Origin: Undaria pinnatifida | Taxonomy: Eukaryota; Sar; Phaeophyceae; Laminariales; Alariaceae | NCBI GenBank assembly: GCA_012845835.1 | Contig: JABAKD010000006.1 | Span: 3,544,506-3,608,505, forward strand | Reading direction: 5' to 3' | DNA length: 64,000 nt | Part shown: one piece after another, positions 43,321-56,400 of the stretch | Position numbering within the stretch: the first letter of the stretch is position 1 | How the letters are laid out: every line of letters begins with the position of its first letter | Translations under genes and position numbers: made by a program | Notes under the pieces: model-generated | Told to the model about the DNA's origin: nothing | Databases searched by the model: none | The model's input: the letters and a program-made list of their open reading frames with translations, nothing else

Positions 43321-44165
43321 CAGTCTTCGATGAGATTTAACTTGATAACTGTATGGAGCGGTGCACAGTCATCTGTATCGAAGCCCCCGCATAACCTCGG
43401 TAAGACACGAGGAACGAGCTAATAGCTTAAGACCGCCCCACCCACTCTACATGGATGGAGTATTAGTCTACAAGTTGCGATATTTTCCGGGAAATGCTGC
43501 AGCGCTGAAGGTGCCCCAGCCGAGGCGGCACCCTCAGCCCGCGTGGTATATCCACCGGGGAGGACCTCCTGCCAGCGCAGGAGGCCTCATCCATTCCAAT
43601 ACTAACCAGTCAAGTGATCCGTAACGGAGGGAAAAGAAACATAAACTACGTACGGTAGTTTCCAAGCACCCAAGTGTACTTAAAAAGTACCCAGGTATAT
43701 CCTAAAAGTAGTCGCGTGCCACGCAATAATGTGAACAGGGTAACGCTTGTTGTCTAAAATGTGTTCCGTCTGGCAGAGCTCCTGGACTCAATATCGCCAG
43801 AACACTTTGTTTTTTTTTTGGGCCCTTTTTTTGTAATTTTTGGTGGATACTAGGCCCTATTCCCAAGAATGTACCGCCTCGTTATCGCTATAATTCTTCA
43901 AGATCATCCTGGCCCCTCGAGGGGCACTCTTGAGTGTTCCGTCATCGTTGACCCTCGAGAGTGCGGTTGCGCACACATAGCCTACCTCGGTGTGTCTCCA
44001 CACTTCCATCTAAGAAAGAGAAACCTGCGAAGGGACTACCGTGCCACAATTGGCGTCGTCGTCGCCTCCTTTTTTTTTTTTTTTCGTGTACACATATGGG
44101 GCATGGGATTGTTTCATATCGTTGCGCTTTCATTTTTTGTCGATTTTGTTTGGTTGGGTGAGAGG

Positions 44166-45290
44166 TGAGACGCGTGCTGTGTACTATTACAGAGAGAGGT
44201 GAACAAAAAAACAAAAAATCTGAATGAAAAGGAAAAAAAAAAATTACGGGGCTCCTTCTCCTTGACCCCTTTTAGAGCCCCAAAACCCCTCCCTTGCAAG
44301 TAATTTTGTAAAAAAAAGGGTTTTTTCAGTCGTAAGACCTACTATTATGGCGAATATTTTCATCGATTATTTCTCTCTTTAACCGGGATCTCCGACGCCA
44401 AAAAAAAAAACCTTCCAATATGGGACCAGAAATCATCGTTATTTCTGGGTTCAGAAATAATCGAGGCCAGAAATCAGCGGATGGATCTGGTGATTTCTGA
44501 GCCCAGAAATAACAGCTCTTCCAACCTCTCAGAACTGGGATTATTTGACTTTTGGATACTACCTTGTACCCAGTATCACACGTCACCACGGCCTATACTG
44601 TACCTGGTATGATACTTGTCTGCTGTACACGTCACGCATCACCCACAACAAAGAATCATAAACACACCTACGACAGCATACTGCGCTTGTTGTGTGCGAG
44701 ACAGAGCTTCATCCTCACACAAACGCGACAGCAGCAGCACCACCACCATCGAAACCACCACAGGCACACCACACCAGCACCACAGCAGCAGCGCAGCAGA
44801 AGAGACCGCAGCAGAGGCGGTGGTGACCTAAAGTCGCCGGCGACAGTGTACGTGCCAGATTTCAAAAATAAAGGCAAACGGCAAAACAAGACCTACCAAT
44901 TCAAAATAAAACCACTTTCCAAAAATCAGAAGCCATAATGGACTCCCCTTATTTCTGATGCAGTTATTTCTGGAGCCTCAAAACTACAAAAATAATCGCC
45001 AGAAATAATCGCTAAAATTTTTTCCGTAATAGTAGGTCTAAAGGCGTTATTAATAGTAACCCAAGATTGTCGAAGTGCCACTAGGTTCTATTTTGCAATA
45101 ATGATGAGATGAACGTTTTTTGTACCTAGGCCGTGAGTCATCGCGTCTGTTCATCGCATGGGTTTTTTCATCTGGTAGAGCCGTCTTAGTTTTCTCAAAT
45201 TTGTTTTTGGGAGGTCTTAAGCTCCCAAACTGAGGAGTAGTGTGTTAGAAAAAAAGTGGTGCACCTCTATATCGTAGCACGCGTTTTTTT
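44166..45290 (+). mobile_element. Three elements nested in one another
   Basis: Outer inverted-repeat element (44166-44263 and 45052-45290), then a TTAA MITE (44264-44335 and 45039-45051), then a 703-bp element (44336-45038) with 15-bp ends GACCTACTATTAYGG and flanking TAA on both sides. The innermost has CAGAAATAA/TTATTTCTG palindromes and a CAG/CAC-rich centre. Confidence 0.75.
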
Positions 45291-46159
45291 TTTTTCGTAC
45301 CTAGGCCGTGAGTCATGGGAGTCTTGCTCATCGAGTTGCACCTTCAGTCTCGAAAAAAAAAAAAAATCTTCCCTAGAGCGGGTATATAGAGCTCCTCACA
45401 CAGGGCGCTTCACTGGTCGGGCCGTTCCTCGCGGATCGGTTCGGGTTGTGGGTCAGGTTTGATCCGACCCGACCCGACCCGATCCGACCGGTGAGATTGA
45501 AACTTTTCAGACCCGACTTGACCCGACCCGACCCGACCCGTGAGGTTTGGAACACCCCTTCCCCGACCCGATTGGACCAGCGAGCTTTTGGAAGTCTTTT
45601 GACCCGACCCGAATCGACGGTGGACCTCTATGTACCGTAGCAAGTATCTACTGTAGTACTTGGCTGGCCGAGAGCTGACCAGGTGAGGGCACCCTCATCC
45701 GCTCGCTCTGATGTTTTCGTCCGGGACAGGGAACGTTCCTTAGGGTTAACAATTAAGTTATTTTATACCTACACATAGACCATGGTGGTGGTGATCGGGT
45801 GGCGCTTTCAGTCTACTCAAAATAAGCCTCAGAGGAGGGCAAATAGAGCTCCTCAATCAGGTACAGAGCTCGTCAAGCGAGGAGCCGCGGGAAAAAAATG
45901 GTACAACACCCACATACCGTTTCATGCGTTTCAGTACAGGTACAGAGTACACCGCGGCTATCGTTCACGGGATAGGGGTTTATTTTTTCCTGGCAGGCAT
46001 GCATGCCAGTTTAAACACGTGTCCCCTTTGTGCGGGGGGTGTCACTCCGTCCGGAAGCACATGTGCAGCATTCAAGGTTGACAGCGTGGCAGGACAAAAA
46101 AAAGTTGAAAAAGAGGCCCTGCTCCGGTGCAAAAACAAAGAAAAACAGTTATCATAACT

Positions 46160-46530
46160 TTGATATTATTGGATGATCAACAACCGATAGTCGATAACCG
46201 ACATTCGGTACGCCCATAATCGATACAGTCGGAAATCGACAGTCGCGGTAACCCATGCTTCGATCACTCGATACTCGACAAAAAATCAAAAACCAAAATA
46301 TCGAACACCGATAAATTGATTAGGACAACCCGAGAACCGATGAGTCGGTAAGTCGACAACCGATGCACATCGACAACCGACATCCGATGAATCCATTTAT
46401 ACGAAAGCCGATAAATCGATACCCGACAACCAAAAATAGATAACCGATACAATCGATATCCGATAAATCGATACCCGATAAAATCGATACCAGATAACAT
46501 TAACAACCCATAACCGACCACTACACCGGC
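46160..46530 (+). repeat. CCGATAAATCGATA array
   Basis: Loose 10-12 bp units of GATAACCGAT/GATACCCGAT. Confidence 0.8.
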
Positions 46531-46889
46531 ACGGAGAGCACCGATTGCAACCAACCCCCCACCCCCCAAAAAACAGGCATTTGTTAAGGCCGCGAGATGA
46601 AGCGAATCACAACCGGGAAAAAAAAAAAAAAACGAAAATGAGAAAAAACATTTCACACTCCATAGTAGGTAAGACGCGACTGCTTCTTTCATAAAAAAAA
46701 CGAAAAGCACGAACCTACAGTACTACTTACTACGAGTACAGCGCTATCGCTAACCTCAACTCCGAATCTACGACACCTACGGGAAACGACAACACGGACA
46801 AGAAAAATAATGAACGCGGTCCCATATCCCACCTAAGGTTTAGGAAACCCGTACCTCTCACGTATAGGGATGTAAACAGGGTATTTGCT

Positions 46890-47360
46890 GAAAAAGCGCA
46901 CGCACTTCATTCCATGCATGCCGCATTTCAAACCCCATAGAAAAAACGCCCCACTCGCCCTTGGAAAAACGCCTCATCTTCATTCAAACCCCGAAGAAAA
47001 AACGTCGCATTTCACCCCCCGGGAGAAAAAAACGCCTCATATTTTCCAACCCCTTTAGAATTGCACCCACGATTTTTTGGGTAAAACTACATGGAATTAG
47101 TGTTGGATTTGTTTCCAGCAGTAAAAGGGATACTGAAACCCGTGCCTCTCACGTATGGGTAATATATGCAGACAGGCTATGTGCTGGAAAAGCGCAACGT
47201 ATATTCCATAAAAAAACGCCCCAACTCGATCCAACTGCCCCAGAAAAAAACGCAGCATTTCAACCCCAGAAAAAAAAAATGTCTCATTTCCACCCTAAAA
47301 AAAGGCGCATTTCAGTCCCCGAAATAAAAAAGGCGCATTTAAATCCCTGAACAAAAATGT
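46890..47360 (+). repeat. AAAAACGCCTCATTTCAACC array
   Basis: Units of about 25-45 bp with AAAAAACGCMTCATTTC. Related words continue at 47800-47960 (AAAATGCCGCG). Confidence 0.75.
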
Positions 47361-48479
47361 CTTCGGCATCTCAATCAACTCCAGCCACCACTTCCCTAGC
47401 CCCGCAAGATGCCAACGATACCCATTCCGCGAGCTACTGTAGAAACCAATGATATCTGCCCAACACCACGAGCAACAACGCACACCAACAAATTACCACC
47501 ATCAAAACACCACGATCACATACGCCACGAGGAAAAAACCATGGCATTTCACGGATCGGGTCACTTGTCGCGGGTCGGGTGGGGTCAGGGCGACCCAGTC
47601 CGACCCGTGAGATTCGAAACCTCCTGACTCGACCCGCCCCGCCCCGGCCCAACCCGACCAGGCCCGAGACCCGGCCCGACCGACCCGTGATATTTCGAAT
47701 ACCTCTTGATCCGACAAAATTCGACCCGCTATATTTTGAAAACGTCCTGATCCAATCCGCGGGTTGGGTCGCGTCGGGTCATGATCCGTGAAAATCCCTG
47801 GAAATACCGCCATCACATCGCCCCCGCGCACATTGCCGTCGTCAAAAACAACACGAGCAAAACGCTATGGGCAAAATGCCGCGGGTTCAAAAATGATCAG
47901 AATGCCATGAGCAAATTGCCGCCATCACAATATCACGAGCACATCGCCAAGCGTGTCAACATGCCACTATTACTATCAAAATGCTACCGGTACCAAACGA
48001 AATGTCACAAGTTCAAAAGAAGGCCAGAAAATGAAAAGAACCTCAAAAAGGTGGAGCTTAAGGGAAAACAGGGGAAACCACCGATTTTGCGCCCGAAAAC
48101 GGATAAGGGGGAAAGGGAAAAAAACACGCGGAAGCCGCGGCGGGGGCGGGGGCGTGGGGGGGGGGGGAGGGGCGAGGAGGGGAGGGGCAGGAAGGATAGG
48201 AAAAAACCGCTTACTAAGTGAGTACTACTGACAACACCATGAAGAAGGGGGAACTGAAACGGATGACGTTTGTTTCTCGTTTGTTAAGACGATGGATAAG
48301 ACACGCCGTTAAGACACGCCAGAACCAAAACGTGACAAACGTTTCATGGTTTCGGTTTGATGAGACGAGGGACAACCCATGCCAGCGCATACCCTTCGTC
48401 ATGATTCCGGCGGGTGGTACCGCCATGAAAAACATCAACATCAACGTCAACAGCACCAGCAGCAGCCCCCACGTCTAAT

Positions 48480-48640
48480 ATTACAGCAGTGGCCCCTGTA
48501 TAATGCCGGCCATATAGAGGCAACCGGCACTCCGAATACTACCACTAGCAGTTGCTCCCACTCGTGCCAAGCGATTTCACAGGCACTATAATAAAGGGCA
48601 ACCGGCACTACTCAACCGGCACTATAGAGAAACCGCTATT
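48480..48640 (+). repeat. GTGCCGGT-family repeat
   Basis: GGCAACCGGCACT words with CGTGCCAAGCGATTTCACAG. Confidence 0.7.
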
Positions 48641-48892
48641 GTATCGTAACTTCACACAGAAACTGCGCGGCCAGCCAGCCCCAGCCAGCAAAAGACCCAC
48701 GCCAAAAAACACAACCGAACCAAACCGAACCCAGCCGAAGCAACCCTTTCAATCTAAGCAACTCCGACTTAACGCCAAGCTCGCCAAGCTCGACTAAAGC
48801 GACTCCAATTAGAATCCAAGCAACCCCAATATAATTCAATAGAAGTAGGGGAGACAACGACCCCCTTGATCACCCCCCCCCCCCTCCCCCCC

Positions 48893-49465
48893 CTCCGCTC
48901 CGTCTCGAAAGGGATGCGTGGTCAATGGTCAAATGACTAAGGCAAGCAACAAATGAGTACGCCACCCCCCCCGCCCTTCTTCCGCCCTCTCAAGATTGAC
49001 GAACCCACGAAACACGTCACATCACCCCCCCCCCCCCCCCCCCCCCTCGACTGCCCCTGTACCTCACCGATGTCTCAGCCCCTCCACCCTCCCCCCCGGC
49101 CAAAATCACGCAAAAAAAAAAGCGTACGGATTTTTTCTTACGTGGAGCACGCGATCGTTTACCTCCCACCCCCTTCCCCAAACCACCCAAAACAAAGCGT
49201 AGGAACACCTTTACGCTGCGCCTTTACCGCTAACGGCCAGCCCCATTGGTGTTGGCAGAATTACTGATGGAGGTGCAGGAGGTGAAAGAGGACATGCTGC
49301 CCGAGGGCGATGCTGGCATCCCCTCCTCTCTGCTGCTGCTCGGTGGGAGGGGGTAGGAGCGGGGAGGGCGGGGCGTACTCATTTGCTGCTTGCCTTAGTT
49401 ATTTGACCATTGACCACGCATCCCTTTCGAGACGGAGAACCAGAAAGGGGGGGGGGGGGGGGGGG
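48893..49465. repeat. Inverted pair of retrotransposon tails
   Basis: 48898-48966 and 49372-49440 are near-perfect inverted copies (TCTCGAAAGGGATGCGTGGT, CAAATGACTAAGGCAAGCAA), each next to a C/G tract, with the exon-like 49259-49342 between them. Confidence 0.8.
49259..49342 (+). CDS. Orphan exon-like segment
   Basis: Between acceptor GTGTTGGCAG and donor G|GTGGGA, in phase 1 on both sides, it encodes LLMEVQEVKEDMLPEGDAG and a short Leu/Ser end. Codon use looks coding. It lies on the opposite strand to the PH/coiled-coil gene, 1 kb past that gene's stop, between two inverted copies of a retroposon tail. No partner exon is proven. Confidence 0.35.
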
Positions 49466-49679
49466 GGTGCAACGAAAACTGAACATTTCGGAAGTTGGTC
49501 TACTAATATGCATCAACCCTGTGTATTGTAGGGTTTACCGTCTCACAGTCTGTGACCACATAATGTGCATCTCTTTAGGATGAAGAATCAGCATGGACAC
49601 TGGGCGTACTGACGTCGTCGGGTATACAGAAAGAACGGTTTAAAGTCAAGACAACACACACTGTTTACTGGAAACAATT

Positions 49680-50250
49680 ACTGGTCACAGACAACTACCA
49701 GGTATAGCTAGTTATTAGCTACCAGGCATGCACGTACAAGTACAACGACACCGTATACCGCAACCGTAGACAGTCTAGACTACTATAAACACTCTATACT
49801 ATAGATTTAGACTAAACAACCAACATAAAGAACTAAACAACTACGAGCACATTAAACAACTAACAACCATAAGGAAATCACGAAATTACTAATGCCTGGT
49901 ATATCGGTAAGAAACTAAACCACCAATCACTTTTCACATCAATATTTAATACGGCACGTGACTACCAGATAACTATTGCCCTTTCAGGGCCTCCCTTCCT
50001 GACGAGCACAAACATGGCACGAGTCGTGACAAAAAAAAAGTGACATTTCTAACGAATCGTCGCATTAGTCAGAGAATCCGGCCCTCGAATAGTTTTGAAA
50101 ATTTCCACTAAAAAAATCATCTCAGGATTCCTGGCAAAAAAAAACGTGGTTTGTGTTCTCAAAAGTCTTGAAAACGTGACGTTGGCAGATTTTCGAACTG
50201 TCAGGAATCTTGATATTTTGTCAGGAATCCTGTGATTTTTTGCTTTCGTT
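49680..50250. repeat. Left arm of a decayed long inverted repeat
   Basis: Matches the reverse of 53640-54090 in order: TACCAGGCAT, GATAACTATTGCC, GGAATCCTG words, CTAAACAACTA. Confidence 0.5.
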
Positions 50251-50321
50251 GGAAACCAAAGCAAAACCAACTACGGTAGACAAACGAATTAGTTCACCTA
50301 TCCAACTAACAAATTACTTCA

Positions 50322-50444
50322 CTAGACGTACCCCCCCGTGAAACGTCCAACGCACCTAAGGGAGGTCTGAATGCTGGGAGGAGTTGACTCTCGAACGTCA
50401 CGGCCTTCCCTTGCCATGCGCGCCTCGTTGTAGTACACCGCCAC
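50322..50444 (-). CDS. PH/coiled-coil gene, last exon (putative)
   Basis: Acceptor TATTCGCAG. Encodes VAVYYNEARMAREGRDVRES then 20 more residues to TAG. The first 30 codons look coding; the end (CVGRFTGGYV) does not, and CTTAG|GTGCGT could instead be a donor to an exon I cannot find. Confidence 0.6.
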   Translation of the reverse strand: MAVYYNEARMAREGRDVRESTPPSIQTSLRCVGRFTGGYV

Positions 50445-53400
50445 CTGCGAATAACAAACACCGTGCGAAAAAATAAATAAATATATACATATACGCATAT
50501 TATTGACCATTTTTTATTCTGTTTTCGGATACATCTCTTCTCAAGTGCACTCTTGGCCGAAACGCCAAAAGCGGTGGACACAACTCGGACCATGCGGTCA
50601 CTGTCGCCGAGCTTTGGGCGCGATTGGCGCATTGTGTCGCGCAAGGCAAGCCCTTCAAAAGAGTTTTTGCCCATGGGCCCGTTTAAGACAAATGCCCGGC
50701 ATTGGCCTTATTTTACGAACGTAACCCTTTAGTTTCCGGAGTTTCTTTTCGTGCGGCGTTCAACGTAAGGATCAAATATGCCAGGAGACGGCACTCTGAC
50801 CCCTTGACCGACGGCAATTTTCAAATAATTTCCCTTGACTGACGGAAAATTACTAGGTTTTAGTGTGGAACGATCGGTTTGACACTCTTGACCGCTGGAC
50901 GTTTTCCCTTGACTGACTGTCTCCTGACATCTTCGTGAAGGATGGCATCGTCTACAAGCCCCGAACCAAAACTACGAGCATCCCCCTCGACCGTACAAAA
51001 CCAAAAAAAAAAATCATCAGCGCTCCACTCGTTTCCCCCGAGACAAGTTCGACGCCCCATCCATCCCCCAAGTTCGACGCCCTACCGCCCGAGACAAAGT
51101 TCGACACGCTACCTCCCCCCGCGACAACTTCGACGCGATCCGCAACGGACGATTGGAGTCATCGCACGGTAAGAGTTGGACTTTTCGGGCGAAACGTTTC
51201 TGACAATGTTACGGTTGAGCTCCTCAAGGGTGTAACTATCGGTTTGTATGGCAATTTTACGACTAAACAAAAAATTGAAAAACTTCAGCTGTGAGTACGA
51301 CCGATTGAATGGTTGAAGCTCAACTCTGTAAGCTGCGTGGTACACTAGATCTGTGTGTCATTCATGATACGGTGTTTGTGAAATAAACCTGGCTGTTCAT
51401 ACACAGCTTCACAAATTTTACGGAAGGTCGTTCGCGCGTGTTCTATATTTTGTCCTCATGAAGGATACAGGTCGGTGCCTGCCCTGGACATTGTCAGGGT
51501 CAACATAGGACGATTTTCCATAGGATTGTATTTGTACTTCGTATTTGTTTTAGGACTACTAGCACACAGACATGTTAGTCGGGCTGCGCAAACAAACGCC
51601 TTCCAAGTCATGTTTCGGGCGAGATATTGAGCTCGTCATGTTTACAGGCTCAGAAATTTCTGCTGCGCCCCCTAGCGTAGGATGACCCAATGGTTGAGGC
51701 TCCAGCCACCCCTCGCCACAGGAACGCCTCCCCCCTATAGGAAACCTGCCCGCGCCGCCATATCCAGCTGCTCCCGCTGGAGAGCAACCACTCGAGCAGA
51801 GCGGACTTTTCAGGTTGCTCGTCATTTCCTGACGGGTGTGCTTGGACGGGTATCCGGCTCAACTGGAACAAGGGTGCCCGTCCAAGCTGGAGCAAGGATA
51901 CCCGTCCAAGCTGGAGCAAGGATACTGGTTCAAGCTCACCCGTCAGCAAAAATACGGGCAGCCTGGTTGATCGGCCCTGTTCGGGCGGTTGCTCTCCAGC
52001 AGGAGCAGCTGGATACGGCAGCGCGGGCAAGTTTCCTCCAGGGGGGAGCATGCACTATATACATAGCCGTCAGATTTTGTCCTCCTCAAAAACGGGTCAA
52101 CTAGTTTCCGTGCAGAGACTGATTAATATCACCCTGTTGACTCGGTACAAGCTAGTTCTAAGAGGAGTCGCCGACCTATATCCTGAATGAGGACACACAC
52201 CCAGCAACGCGCGCAATCGGAGTATCACACACACAGCTGGCAAAGATGAGTTCGACGCAATCTTAGCTCTCACAGCTGAAGTGTATTTTAACTTTTTTCA
52301 ATGTCTATATACCAGTTATATGTTTCAATTCAAGGTTTTGACCGCAACGAGGCCTGGATACAGCAACGAAATGAACCAGCAAGTCTTGCCATGCGTGCTG
52401 CGTTGTAAAAAAAGAACGCCAACCGCTCGCCACCTACAAAAACCGCGGGAAAAACGTAGGCGTTGACCAAAATACGCTTGCACCTATTTTCGCTTACGTC
52501 TAAATGGAGGTTATTTTTTGTGCTTCTTAGGCTCTAAATGGATTTTGTTGCGATTCTCGAATGTGTTACTATAGTTTTCTTACATGGCGTACGCCATTTT
52601 TGAAGTTAATTCCCAGATTCTTTTTCGTTGAAAATTGGGACCTCTTTTCGCGTACACTGTGCAAAAGTTCGCAAGCCGCCCAAAAAACATCAGAACAAAG
52701 GACGATTCGGCCTAACGCCAACAAAATCTTGTGTTTCACTTGAGGGACACTCAACAAACGAATCTAAAACACAGCAATACAGTGGGGGTTTCCCCATAGT
52801 ACCGGTTGAGTAGTGCTCGTTTCCGGTATAATGCCGGTTGAATAGTGCTTGTTGCCGGTATAGTGCCGGTTGAAAAGTGCTGTGCCTTGAATAGTGCTTG
52901 TCGCCAGTGTAGTGCCGGTTGAATAGAGCTTGTTGCCGATATAGTGCCGGTTGAATAGTGCATGTTACCGGTACATTGCCGGTTGAATAATGCTTGCTGT
53001 CGGTATAGTTCCGGATAAACAGTGCTTGTTGCCGGTATGGTGCCGGCTGAATAGTGCTTGCTGCCGGTATAGTGCCGGTCAAATCGCTTGGCACGACTGG
53101 AGCTCGCTATACTATTACCAGCATCGGTACTATACCCAGTAGTGCCGGTGGCCCGAACTATGCCGGTTTGTTGACTTGCACACACCGGCACTATTGGTAG
53201 ACTATACCGGTACCGGTGAAATCGCTTGGTCCGATCGGAGCTCGCTATATACTATTACCAGTCGTGAGTTAGCAACACTCGATGAAAAATCGACAAGCAG
53301 TGGGATTGCTGAACCCTATGCGCGATAAAAACTGAAGGCAAGAACCGGGGGGGAGAAGGGGCGACACCTGTGACCACGGCTTGTCCAGAGGCTGAAAAAT

Positions 53401-56400
53401 AGAAGTGTGCAAAACAATACAATAAAAAACAGTATCGGTACAATACCCTCCAGTGCCGGTGGCTCGTACAATGCCGGTACTGTTGGCTGGCACAAACGTC
53501 ACTACGATAGGAAGAATATATCGGCACCACAGAGGAAACACCCGTGCATGTAGCTATAGTGGGCTAACATTCATCAACGATTTGCAAGGTCTGGGGCCAA
53601 GGTGTTAGGCTCGTTCCTAACTCGTGAACGCAAAAAAAAAAAAAAGGAATCCTGACAAAAAAGTCACGTTACTGACATTTCTCAACTCCCGTAAACGAAA
53701 ACAAAACACGATCTGTTTGTCAGCATTCCCGCCAGGAATCCTCGATTTCGATGTAAGATGTAAAAACGATTCGAACGTCCGGATTTCTGGCAAATATCAA
53801 CGACTTCGCGAAAACGTACCAGGTAACATTTTTTTTTGGTCACCACGATTCCTGATTTTTTTTTTCTTTTTTCTTGTGTTCGCTAGAAATGACCCTTGGA
53901 GAGCAACGGTTATCTGGTATTAATAGCCATTTGCCTAGTGACGAATGATTTAGTGTGTTATCGGTATACCAGGCAATAGTTATGTCGTGGTGTACTTGTA
54001 TGGTTAATTCGTTATTTATTATGGCGGTACAAGTAGTGGCTTATGTCTTTACTGTTTACTGTTAGTTGTTTAGTGTGTATCAATACGTTAGGAATGGCCC
54101 TTATACAGCTGCGAGGCGTAAAAAAAGGAGGAGGGGGCGCGCGCACCTGATTCCTGAGGACTTCCGTCTCATGCCGAAGCTCCTCGTTGTCGAATTGAAG
54201 ACCTTCCATCTGAAAAAACGCCAACATAGTCGCCATCAAAACCACCACCACCACAATCAGTACATCACCGAAACCACAAAAGGGTCAGGGCAGCAAGGAA
54301 CACAACACCAAAAATATGGACGAGAAGCAGGACGGGAAGGGAGGGGAGGGGAGGGGAGGGGACGGGACGAGACGGGAGTGACAAGGGAGGGCAGGCGAGG
54401 AGAGGGAGGGGTTCTACTAGTCAAGGGGGGCATTCCAAGTCCACGAAAAGTAGCATACGTAAAAACTCATGCTATCCAGAGTGGATTCGGGCCCGTAATT
54501 TCCCCCTAAAGCGCTCTATAAATAGCGCTACAACGAGGGATACCGCCCGCAAACATTTTGCTGAAACACGACAGCTGGATACCGCCCGCAATCATTTTGC
54601 TCAAACACGACAGCTGGGGACATTGGGCTTGTATACCCAGGGTTAAAAATGATTCGGGCCGGATAGGATCAGGTCGGGGTGGTCGTGGTACCAAGCGGGA
54701 GAAGGGTGGACGGGGGTGTGCAAAGCTTGATTTGCACAACTGGTGTGCAATCATTCATACAGCAGCGTCTCCTCTTAGTACGGGGGGGGGGGGGTTGTGG
54801 CATTGTCCTCGCCCCCCCCTGTAACGCCGCGGGGGTTTTGATTCCAGGAGGTCGAGGAATGGTCCGAGGAGGGGTGCGAGGAACGATACGAGGACTTTCG
54901 CGCAAGCTCGGCTGAACAAGCACATGCCCTATTATAATATTTAGCGGCATTTTTTTGGTACGGCACCCTCAGACTTTGCGCGCCCAAGTATTTATCGACG
55001 TGAAAAACCAAATCGGTGGCGCTTCCGTTCAGCGGAGCTAAGGGTTTGGGAACCCGAAACCGCCGGGGGTGGGTGTGGCCATGTCGTCACCTTCTTGAGG
55101 AGTTGCATGCTGACGTTGGCGTTATCCTTGTGGGTTCGTCTCATTTCCTCCATGTCTTCCACAGCCTCCAACGCTTGGCGCTTCAACATGCGGATCTGGT
55201 AGGAAACCCAATCACGACCAGGGGAACAGAGAAAAGTTTGGTCAAAATAATCAGCCGAAGGATAAAAAAAAACAAGCACATCTGCGCTAAAAAAAAGGCA
55301 CAGTAGGGGTCCCCCTATAAGGCGGTCTGACTAAGGCAATATGCCTATATTAGGCGGTCAAAATCGCTTGGCGCGACTGGGGAACTATACTCATAGCCTG
55401 GAATGGACAAGGCAGCTTCCCTCTATAAAGCGGTCATATAGCTCTCGCACACAAGCACCTTAATGGGGGACTGGGGGACTCCTACTGTACCTGGTACAGT
55501 ACCGTACGAAGTATGGCGTGCATGTCACCGAATGGAAAAGGTTGGTCGAATAGGCCGGCCGACATATTGAACACGCGTATCTGCGCGGAAATAAAATCCC
55601 CCCGCTATTGATCGAACGAACGGCACGTGGATGGGCAAAATGGTCGGCCGATGGAACGATGATGGTTTGATGCAGTTGTTCTAACATTTAAGCCGCATAA
55701 TCAAGTCCATGGTCACAGGACATGCTCCAGTCACTCTGGAGTGAAATAATACCCCAGGGAAAACCAAAAGTGGTTTATAAAGTATCCATCATATAGCTGA
55801 AGCAAGTATTAATAGTGCATGCGCCAAAAAAGGGAAAGCGAAATCGGAAGTCAGCGTACGTACATAACAGGCCCATACGGGTACATACGTTTCAAGACTC
55901 GCCGCTGAAACCATATATATTAGACCTTTTTATCTTCATTTTTTTCGCACACGTCTACTTTCCAGCTTCCGGACAAGTCGTGGTCACAGGTGTCCTCCCT
56001 TCTCCCCCCCGGTTCTTGGCCTCAATTCTAATCGCGCATAGGGTTCAGCAATCCCACCGCTCGTCGATTTTTCATCGAGAGTTGCCAACTCATGCTCTCG
56101 CGCTTTCCGCAAGTCAATTTGTTCACAAGAAAAAGTCCCGACGAATTTAGACGAGTATGCAACCGGTGGGATTCGAACTCACGAAACTGACCTATACCAG
56201 GCTCGAGGACAACCTGATACGCCACCGGGGCGACCGGATGCGACTGTAAGAGTATGCCCCGACCCCGAAAAAAAAGAAAAGAAAAAAATCTGGCCGGAAG
56301 TGGCCTGAACGTTTAGGGTATCGGTGCTCGTGTGAACACGCAAACATTATCTTTTACGCTTTCCGGGAAATTACCGATGGGGAAGTAAATGAATTGCGCG

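Noticed and set aside
43028-43333. 101-codon frame
   Set aside because: Coincides with a MITE that occurs four times in the window; codon pattern not conserved among copies.
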